In this document: one piece after another, positions 22,214 to 27,060 of the stretch
Numbering within the stretch: the first letter of the stretch is position 1
Layout of the letters: each line of letters starts with the position of its first letter
Assembly: GCA_050486105.1 (NCBI GenBank)
Contig: JBJHCR010000048.1
Span: 1-27,060, forward strand
Length of the DNA stretch: 27,060 nt
Source of the DNA: JAEXNA01 sp050486105
GTDB lineage: Bacteria; Vulcanimicrobiota; Xenobia; Xenobiales; JADMJV01
Direction: 5' to 3'
Translations under genes and position numbers: made by a program
Notes under the pieces: model-generated
The model's input: only the letters and a program-made list of their open reading frames with translations
Told to the model about the DNA's origin: nothing
Databases searched by the model: none

Positions 22214-23776
22214 CTAATCCCACCAAAAATAAAGCAGGTCGCTTTCTGACAGCGAGAGAGCGAGTTCTTCCACCGTGCCGCAACCCTGTTCTATCAGGTC
22301 GGGGCAAAACTCGGCCATCTCTGAGGCCAGCTTGTTAGGGTTATCGATGGGCGTCAGGAATCGGCCACAGAGCCTGTCGCTGGTCACCGTGAAAAGCTCA
22401 AATGGCTGTCTGGTTTCGAGGTCTTCGAGCCACTGCACTATGGTGCCCGGACCTATGCCAAAGTTCACTCCGTTGGTGCCCATGACCGCAACGGCATCCT
22501 GCCAGCGCGAGGAGGGAAGGCAAACCAGGCGTTGGGGTTCTGAGGTCGAGCCGTCCGGCTCGAATGCCAGATAACCGAGCGCGCGAAAGTGGTCGAGCCC
22601 TTCCTTAAGGAGAGTGGAGTCTTTTTGAGCTGCAAGGGTTAGAATGAGGGCCCCTGGGGCTTGCTCGAAAGGCGAGATTTCGGCCCCAATTTGCCGAGCA
22701 AGGTCGCTGACGGCTTTGTCAAACTTTCGGATCTTGCCGGCCTGGCGAAAGTTCGGCAGGGGTAAGCCCGGTCCCCAGTTGTCGGCTTCCGAAGAAGGCG
22801 GGATGGTCGAGCTTTCCCTGGATTGAGTTACGGCCTCAAGCATGGCCACCACTTCGTCGCGCTTCATCAGGCGGGCCAGATCTAAGGCCGTCTGACCGTC
22901 AGTCAAACTCCGCCGGTTGGGGTCCGCCCCGAACTCGAGCAAGAGCTTAACTAGTAAGGGTCGGCCGGACATGGCCGCGTGGCTGAGAGGTGAATAAGGA
23001 CCTTCACTTTCCACCGGGGCCCCTTTCGTCAAGAGTTTTTCGAGCACCGGCAGCACCGAATGCTCTTCGAGATGCACCTGGGCGAAGACCTTATTGCCGG
23101 TCCATTGCACGGAAAGGTATGTTCCAGTAAAGGCTTCGCTTTTTGGGATTTCGACTCTTGAAGAAGAGCATACTAAGGATAATACGGCGGTGGACCCGTC
23201 CCGGGTTTGATAGGTAGGGTCGGTATCGGCGTCGAGCAGCAGTTCAAAAAGGTCTAGGAGTCCCAGAGTTGCGGCAAGATCCAGAGCCGGACGACCTCTT
23301 GCGTCTTTGAGGTTTGGGTCGGCTCCACTCTCGAGGAGGAAGTGAACCAGATCCCGGTTGGCGCTCTCCACCGCCCAATGCAAGGCTGGGGCTTTGCCCG
23401 GTCCGCGGTCTTTAAGCTTGGCTCCGGCGGTAAGCAGGCTTCGAACCACGGAGATTCGACCTTTTAGGCATGCTAGAGTCAGGGCGGTATGTCCGAGCGC
23501 GTCTTTTTCGCCTTTTTCGGCTCCAGCATCGAGCAGTCGTTCCACCACCGAGAAGTGGCCCTTTCCTGCGGCCAGCATCAAGGGAGTCCGGTGCAAGGAG
23601 AAGCCTGCCTTGAGCACCGCCGCCTCCCCTTCTTCTGCTAGCATTGATGGGATGCGAGCTTTGGTTAAGGGCTCCCGGGCATCAACCTCGGCTCCACTCT
23701 CAAGGAGTCTTTCGACCCTGGCTAGGTCACCGATTTCAGCGGCTTTCTGGAGTTCGGTCTGCGGTGCTCTGCTCAT
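22214..23776 (-). CDS. Ankyrin-repeat protein with C-terminal DUF4253 domain
   Basis: The 520-residue product has about seven ankyrin repeats in residues 5-320, for example TELQKAAEIGDLARVERLLE, then TPLMLAAGKGHFSVVERLLD, then TALTLACLKGRISVVRSLL and TALDLARLMKRDEVVAMLE. The third to last repeats are interrupted by a non-ankyrin insert (STAVLSLVCSSSRVEIPKSE, then YLSVQWTGNKVFAQVHL). The C-terminal 190 residues end in a DUF4253-type domain: VMGTNGVNFGIGPGTIVQWL, then MAEFCPDLIEQGCGTVEELA and the terminal LLYFWWD, with the CPD-x-x-x-QG and WWD signatures of that family. Ankyrin repeats bind proteins; DUF4253 has no known activity. No signal is seen, so the protein is probably cytoplasmic. ATG at 23774-23776 follows GAGAG by about 6 nt; a TTG four codons earlier is less likely. 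Confidence 0.85.
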   Translation of the reverse strand: MSRAPQTELQKAAEIGDLARVERLLESGAEVDAREPLTKARIPSMLAEEGEAAVLKAGFSLHRTPLMLAAGKGHFSVVERLLDAGAEKGEKDALGHTALTLACLKGRISVVRSLLTAGAKLKDRGPGKAPALHWAVESANRDLVHFLLESGADPNLKDARGRPALDLAATLGLLDLFELLLDADTDPTYQTRDGSTAVLSLVCSSSRVEIPKSEAFTGTYLSVQWTGNKVFAQVHLEEHSVLPVLEKLLTKGAPVESEGPYSPLSHAAMSGRPLLVKLLLEFGADPNRRSLTDGQTALDLARLMKRDEVVAMLEAVTQSRESSTIPPSSEADNWGPGLPLPNFRQAGKIRKFDKAVSDLARQIGAEISPFEQAPGALILTLAAQKDSTLLKEGLDHFRALGYLAFEPDGSTSEPQRLVCLPSSRWQDAVAVMGTNGVNFGIGPGTIVQWLEDLETRQPFELFTVTSDRLCGRFLTPIDNPNKLASEMAEFCPDLIEQGCGTVEELALSLSESDLLYFWWD

Positions 23777-23930
23777 CTGGGCTCTCAATTACTACCAGAC
23801 TAAAACTAAGACCTTTCGCCGTTCCATCGAGGGAGCTGCAAGATAATCCCCGGTAAACCAAAGAGTCAACGAGCTTCTTGACCAGGGAAACAAAGAAACC
23901 TGGCGTACTCTCTGAGCGAGGTTGACGCTT

Positions 23931-24320
23931 ATGAGTAACGAAAAGAATTTCCCCTCCAAGCCGGCTCTTGGGGTCCGGTCTTCGATGACCAGAAAACCGG
24001 AAGGGGAGTCGGAAAGCACATGCGGCAAACCCACCTTGAGTCGCCAGGCTGCCAAGACGGTCAGTCGTTCAGAACGGATCAGCCAGGCTCTCTTGCGACT
24101 CGATGACGAACGGCTGCGGAAATTGACCACTCAGGTTGGGGCCGACGAACTGGCGGTGGCGCTCCTAGACACCGATCGCGCCCTGAAGGAGCGAGTGGCG
24201 TCTTGCCTTGCAGCCGAGCCGTTGGAGGTTTTCAAAGAGCACCTTTCCATGAGCCGTGACCGCTTCCCCGGAGACGTGATCGACGGGGTTCAAGGTAAGG
24301 TGCTGCGGTTGGCGCTTTAG
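23931..24320 (+). CDS. Small FliG-like helical protein
   Basis: The 129-residue product has a basic, Ser-rich N-terminal tail (about 1-45) and one helical domain (about 46-115): SRSERISQALLRLDDERLRK, then LTTQVGADELAVALLDTDRA and LKERVASCLAAEPLEVFKE. This follows the armadillo-like repeat of flagellar switch protein FliG (a xLDDxxLxxL helix, then G/D-ADELAxAL, then LxxRVxxxLxxxxxxxxxE). It carries only one repeat unit and lacks the rest of FliG, and no flagellar gene is nearby. It may therefore be a stand-alone domain of unknown partner. GAGG lies 9 nt upstream of the ATG at 23931. A TTG nine nt earlier is possible. It is divergent from the ankyrin gene and 38 nt upstream of the GNAT-like gene, so the two may be one operon. 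Confidence 0.65.
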   Translation: MSNEKNFPSKPALGVRSSMTRKPEGESESTCGKPTLSRQAAKTVSRSERISQALLRLDDERLRKLTTQVGADELAVALLDTDRALKERVASCLAAEPLEVFKEHLSMSRDRFPGDVIDGVQGKVLRLAL

Positions 24321-24358
24321 GCTTGACAGCCCTCTAGGGAGCTTTTGGGGAGGTGAAA

Positions 24359-25246
24359 GTGTCCACGCCCGAATATCTCCTCCGCTGGCTCGAACAGCAG
24401 AGCTTTTTCCCTGAGTGCCTGGGTCCGGAGGACGTGGACCAAGCTAAGCAGGCAAGACTTGAGCAGCTCGCGGGTTGGGAATCGCTGGCCTTGCGAGGGA
24501 ACGAGCACTCCTTTGTGGTCTGGGAAACCGGTCTCGTCGAGCAAGACACGGGTCGTTCGGTCTGCAGTCTGTGGGGTTATCAGGGTACTCCTCAAGAGGT
24601 CGAGGCTCTTCTGCAAGGGGCAGCCCGTGAGTTCGACGACCAAACTTTGATGGTGGAGGTTCCCTACCATCCCCTTGGAAGTTCGGATCGAGATCTCCAA
24701 GAGGTTTTGACCAAGACAGGGTTTGTGAAAACTCGGTATCGCTTGCTGCGGAGACCTCAGCAGCACAATTTGGACACGCCCCGACAGGGACGCTATCGGT
24801 TGCGTCAGGGCACCGAACTCGATCGCTCCTTTTTATGTCGACTGGCCACCGATCACGTGGTTCACACCTTGCCTCCGGATCGGGAGAAGGAGATCGCCAC
24901 TTACACTCAAGCGATCTTTGAGCGATTCATGAGTCTTGACCTCGGTCCGGACTCTCCCTTTGAGTTGCTGATTGCCGATCTGGCCTCGAACCATACGGCG
25001 GTGGGCTATATACTGCTGGAACTTCAAGGCGAGCGGGTTCACCTGGTAGACCTCGGAGTGCGGCAGAGTCAATGGGGACAGTATGTGGCCCAATTTCTGG
25101 TTCGGGCCACCGAAAATTTGCTCCTGGCTCACGACATCACCCATCTTCACACCGAAATCTCAGCGGCCAACCGCAGATCGTTTGTCACCGCCTGCCGTTC
25201 ATTGAAGTTTGAACCTCTGGTGGTTCAGTGGTTGCGGTCTCCGTAA
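24359..25246 (+). CDS. GNAT-fold acetyltransferase-like protein
   Basis: The 295-residue product appears to have two lobes. The C-terminal lobe (about 135-290) looks like a GNAT N-acetyltransferase: FELLIADLASNHTAVGYILL for the strands before motif A, VHLVDLGVRQSQWGQYVAQF for motif A, and HLHTEISAANRRSFVTACRS followed by LKFEP for motif B and the GF-like end. The acetyl-CoA loop R/Q-x-x-G-x-G/A is degenerate (RQSQWGQY), so activity is uncertain. The N-terminal lobe (about 40-130), with VQVEVPYHP-like strands and TKTGFVKTRYRLLRR, resembles a second, reduced GNAT unit. Substrate unknown. The start is taken as GTG 24359, because GGGGAGG lies 5 nt upstream; GTG 24353 overlaps that site and is less likely. 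Probably cotranscribed with the FliG-like gene. Confidence 0.7.
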   Translation: MSTPEYLLRWLEQQSFFPECLGPEDVDQAKQARLEQLAGWESLALRGNEHSFVVWETGLVEQDTGRSVCSLWGYQGTPQEVEALLQGAAREFDDQTLMVEVPYHPLGSSDRDLQEVLTKTGFVKTRYRLLRRPQQHNLDTPRQGRYRLRQGTELDRSFLCRLATDHVVHTLPPDREKEIATYTQAIFERFMSLDLGPDSPFELLIADLASNHTAVGYILLELQGERVHLVDLGVRQSQWGQYVAQFLVRATENLLLAHDITHLHTEISAANRRSFVTACRSLKFEPLVVQWLRSP

Positions 25247-25376
25247 CATCTTGTGTCGAGGGTGTAACATTTCGTTCACAACACCTTATTGCTGTTAACG
25301 ATCCAGCACACCTTGATGTTTCTGCTCTGCTCTATTCTGAACTTAAGAATCACAAAGTTTGAAAGGAGCAACCGAA

Positions 25377-25769
25377 ATGGGTGCAATTGGAAAAATCGCA
25401 GGCGGAGTTGGTAAGGCTTTAGGAGGCGGAGGAGGTTTAGCCAAGGCTGCTGGAGGACTGGGAGGAGGCGGATTGGCCAAAGTCGCCGGAGGACTTCTGG
25501 GCGGTAAAGATGGCGGCGGTGGGCTCGGCAAAATTGGCGAACTCCTCGGGGGCAAGGGCGGCGGAGAAGGCCTAGGTAAGATTCAGGAAATCATCGGTCA
25601 GGTGAAGGAGTTGGCCGGCGCCGCCAAGGGCGGGGGAGAAGCCCAAGGGGCAGCCGATGCCGGAGCCGCTGGGGGTGCCGAAGACGGCCAAGGCCAGGCC
25701 GACCCCGCAGCCCAGGTGATGGCTCTTTTGCAGAACGTCTTGCAGCAGTTCACCGGAGGGGCAGCCTAG
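25377..25769 (+). CDS. Glycine-rich small protein
   Basis: The 130-residue product has no recognised family. Residues 1-75 are Gly/Ala/Lys/Leu repeats (GKIAGGVGKALGGGGGLAKA, then GGLGGGGLAKVAGGLLGGKD, next GGGGLGKIGELLGGKGGGEG), with GxxxG spacing like glycine zippers. Residues 78-90 form a short helix (KIQEIIGQVKELAGA), residues about 91-115 are Gly/Ala/acidic, and the end VMALLQNVLQQFTGG is another amphipathic helix. No signal peptide, lipobox or leader double-Gly is evident. The N-terminal block could insert into membranes or self-assemble; both are inference. AAAGGAG at 25362-25368, 8 nt before the ATG, is the strongest ribosome binding site in this part, suggesting high expression. It is first of a three-gene cassette, 5 nt before the zinc-ribbon gene. 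Confidence 0.7.
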   Translation: MGAIGKIAGGVGKALGGGGGLAKAAGGLGGGGLAKVAGGLLGGKDGGGGLGKIGELLGGKGGGEGLGKIQEIIGQVKELAGAAKGGGEAQGAADAGAAGGAEDGQGQADPAAQVMALLQNVLQQFTGGAA

Positions 25770-25774
25770 TTAAG

Positions 25775-26353
25775 ATGGCCGAGGCTTTTGGAGAGGACAC
25801 ATGTTTCGACCAACTCTCTGAGCTGCTTCAGGTGGTTTGCCAGGATTGCGGACAGCAAAACAGCCTCAGGGCTTTGTCCTGCCAGGCTTGTCAGACGCCT
25901 TTGCAGCAGAGGGAGAGCGAACGGGAGTCGCTCTCCTTCTTGCATGCCGAAGGGCTCGATTCGGCCAAGGCGGCCTTCACCAGCTCTCATAAACTCAAGC
26001 GTCTGAGTCTGGCCTTAGAAGGAGTCCGGCTTGGGGACCTGAGTTTGGCCGAATATCGTGCGGTGGTGGGTCAGGTGGCCTTGGAGACCCAGGCCATGCA
26101 GGAGATCATGGCTTTGCAGGCCTTGCAGGACCTTGAGTCACGGTTGCCTCCTGAGGCAGTGGATGTGATGCGCGAGACGTCCGACAACATCAACGCCTTC
26201 GCTCAAGCCTGCCAGCGCATGCTTAGCTACGACGGCAGCGACAGTTTGACCGCCGAGGAAGGCTTGAGCATGGCCGAGTCGGCGGTGGAAGACATGGAGG
26301 CTACCGAACGCGAAGCGGCAGAGCTTCAGTCGGAGTACTCCAACAGGCCGTGA
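25775..26353 (+). CDS. Zinc-ribbon protein of unknown function
   Basis: The 192-residue product has a single zinc-ribbon at the N-terminus: VVCQDCGQQNSLRALSCQAC, with Cys pairs at 22-25 and 36-39 (CxxC...CxxC). The remainder is helical with Leu/Ala/Glu-rich segments (LKRLSLALEGVRLGDLSLAE, then MQEIMALQALQDLESRLPPE), likely a four- to six-helix bundle with coiled-coil character, and an acidic tail (AESAVEDMEATEREAAELQS). No signal or membrane segment. It follows the Gly-rich gene by 5 nt and overlaps the lipoprotein gene start (GTGA at 26350-26353), so all three are translated together. Its function is not known; the zinc ribbon may bind RNA or a protein partner. Confidence 0.75.
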   Translation: MAEAFGEDTCFDQLSELLQVVCQDCGQQNSLRALSCQACQTPLQQRESERESLSFLHAEGLDSAKAAFTSSHKLKRLSLALEGVRLGDLSLAEYRAVVGQVALETQAMQEIMALQALQDLESRLPPEAVDVMRETSDNINAFAQACQRMLSYDGSDSLTAEEGLSMAESAVEDMEATEREAAELQSEYSNRP

Positions 26354-26808
26354 CTTGGTCAGCTGAGGTTTGCAAGAGGGCTGACAGTAGGTTAAGGCTG
26401 ATCGAGCTCCTGCTGCTCACGGGGATAGCGATGTTGGTTGCCGGTTGCTCTCTAGGTGAGGAGGCGAAGGACCCCGCTGAAGTCGCCTCAGCCATTGGAG
26501 TCCGCTTACCCGCCTCGGCCACCGGGGTTCGGGCCCACGCCGAAGGTTTTCAGGATTGGCGTTACCTGCTGGAGTTCGAAGTGCCGGTTGCCACTTACGA
26601 GGAGTTTGCCAAGGGCCACGACCTAGACCTCCACGAGCGTGAAGGCGAACGCCCCTACCACGACGACCATTGGTGGACCTTGAGCGATCGAGAGCCCCTG
26701 TCCTGGGCCACCCGGCAAACCGAGGCTCCCAACCGGCACTGGTCGGTGATCGCTTTCCCCACTGAAGCCGACCGCTGCCTGGTACGACTTCAGGTGCACG
26801 ATTTTTGA
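26350..26808 (+). CDS. Small lipoprotein of unknown function
   Basis: The 152-residue product has a long N-region (MTWSAEVCKRADSRLRLIEL), a hydrophobic stretch LLLLTGIAMLVAG and a lipobox LVAG|C, with the lipidated Cys at residue 33. The mature part of about 120 residues has no known domain. It contains DWRYLLEFEVPVATYEEFA and HDDHWWTLSDREPLSWATR, and the ending RCLVRLQVHDF is a beta strand. The GTG at 26350 overlaps the stop of the zinc-ribbon gene and is the only start that covers the whole signal. No strong ribosome binding site is seen, in line with coupling to the upstream gene. Localisation to the inner or outer membrane face cannot be decided. Confidence 0.72.
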   Translation: MTWSAEVCKRADSRLRLIELLLLTGIAMLVAGCSLGEEAKDPAEVASAIGVRLPASATGVRAHAEGFQDWRYLLEFEVPVATYEEFAKGHDLDLHEREGERPYHDDHWWTLSDREPLSWATRQTEAPNRHWSVIAFPTEADRCLVRLQVHDF

Positions 26809-26832
26809 GGTGCTTTGATCCCCATCAACCGG

Positions 26833-26898
26833 GGTCCTATAGGGGACCAGATTTCCCGCGATTAGCATAACGACGGCTGAAACTAAAGCGAGCGCTTT
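26833..26898. terminator. Two short hairpins between the convergent cassette and the CHAT gene
   Basis: GGTCC-TATAGG-GGACC (26833-26848) lies 25 nt after the lipoprotein stop. AAAGCG-AG-CGCTTT (26885-26898), followed on the minus strand by AGTTT, lies about 105 nt beyond the CHAT stop. Either may end transcription from its side, but the stems are only 5-6 bp and T-runs are weak. I see no gene in 26809-27003. Confidence 0.25.
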
Positions 26899-27003
26899 AA
26901 GGCCTCTTCCACTCTTCCGGATTTTTGGCGATGCGCAAGAAAGTATTGAATTCGAAAGGCCAAGGCTGATCCCAAAGAGGCATAAAAGGGTGCCAGGGAA
27001 GGG

Positions 27004-27060
27004 CTACAGCCTGACCTCTCCATCTCCCCATAGGGTGAAAGGTGCCCAATAGTACGGGTG
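27004..27060 (-). CDS. C-terminal end of a probable CHAT-domain protein (5' part outside window)
   Basis: The minus strand entering from the right edge reads HPYYWAPFTLWGDGEVRL followed by TAG at 27004-27006. HPYYWAxFxLxGD is the near-invariant ending of CHAT-domain proteins, caspase-fold peptidases related to separase that act in bacterial conflict or cell-death systems, often after TPR repeats. Only 18 residues are visible, so the domain call rests on this one motif. The catalytic His-Cys pair lies outside the window. Confidence 0.55.
   Translation of the reverse strand, partial: HPYYWAPFTLWGDGEVRL

Noticed and set aside
21631..22338. Plus-strand frame of 235 codons
   Set aside because: It lies antisense to a signal-peptide protein and the ankyrin-DUF4253 C-terminus, and has no domain features.
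25247..25376. Promoter before the Gly-rich gene
   Set aside because: TTGATG and TATTCT are present, but the 14-nt spacing is too short for a convincing sigma-70 promoter.
1..27060. CRISPR arrays, tRNA or rRNA genes, and insertion sequences
   Set aside because: No regularly spaced direct repeats, no cloverleaf-like segment and no transposase-like frame were seen on either strand.

Overview
The window looks like draft-assembly DNA from a large-genome, double-membrane-type environmental bacterium. Genes start with Shine-Dalgarno sites, lipoproteins carry bacterial lipoboxes, GTG and TTG starts are frequent, and there are two 10-N gaps. Many genes encode repeat-rich or eukaryote-like proteins: serpin, ankyrin, collagen-like, macro and CHAT. 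I cannot place the phylum from sequence alone. It is unlikely to be one of the classic archaeal or Pelagibacter methylphosphonate producers.

Layout. 1-1411 (minus): a protein with two tandem macro-like domains, cut by the window edge and broken by two frame changes near its N-terminus. 1534-2193: glutathione S-transferase. 2210-3493 (minus): secreted serpin. 3650-4698: two coupled secreted proteins. 4762-5031 (minus): a small YIDP-type membrane protein. 5268-10512: a four-gene operon encoding a complete methylphosphonate pathway (mpnS, pepM-nucleotidyltransferase fusion, ppd, phpC). 10509-11267 (minus): a stand-alone nucleotidyltransferase converging on the operon. 11529-14440: a CDP-polyol phosphotransferase-like protein coupled to a membrane-anchored sulfatase-fold protein. 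14437-15426 (minus): GH19 chitinase/lysozyme-like protein with a Met/Gly-rich head. 15594-16236 (minus): PIN-toxin/antitoxin pair with an 11-bp palindromic operator over the antitoxin start. 16387-18456: an unrecognised protein and an AT-richer DUF6625-like glycosyltransferase. 18712-21000: a large lipoprotein with a collagen-like stretch and a propeller-like C-terminus. 21053-25246: a small helical protein with a broken tail, a secreted protein, an ankyrin-DUF4253 protein, a mini FliG-like protein and a GNAT-like protein. 25377-26808: a cassette of a Gly-rich protein, a zinc-ribbon protein and a lipoprotein. 27004-27060 (minus): the last 18 codons of a probable CHAT-domain protein.

The strongest biology is the phosphonate region. 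PepM makes phosphonopyruvate, Ppd decarboxylates it to phosphonoacetaldehyde, the iron-type alcohol dehydrogenase reduces that to 2-hydroxyethylphosphonate, and MpnS converts that to methylphosphonate. The MpnS carries the 2-His-1-Gln metal pattern that marks methylphosphonate synthases rather than the 2-His-1-Glu of hydroxyethylphosphonate dioxygenase. LicC/PntC-like nucleotidyltransferase domains and a TagB/TagF-like transferase next to it suggest, as inference, that the phosphonate is CMP-activated and put on a cell-surface polymer.
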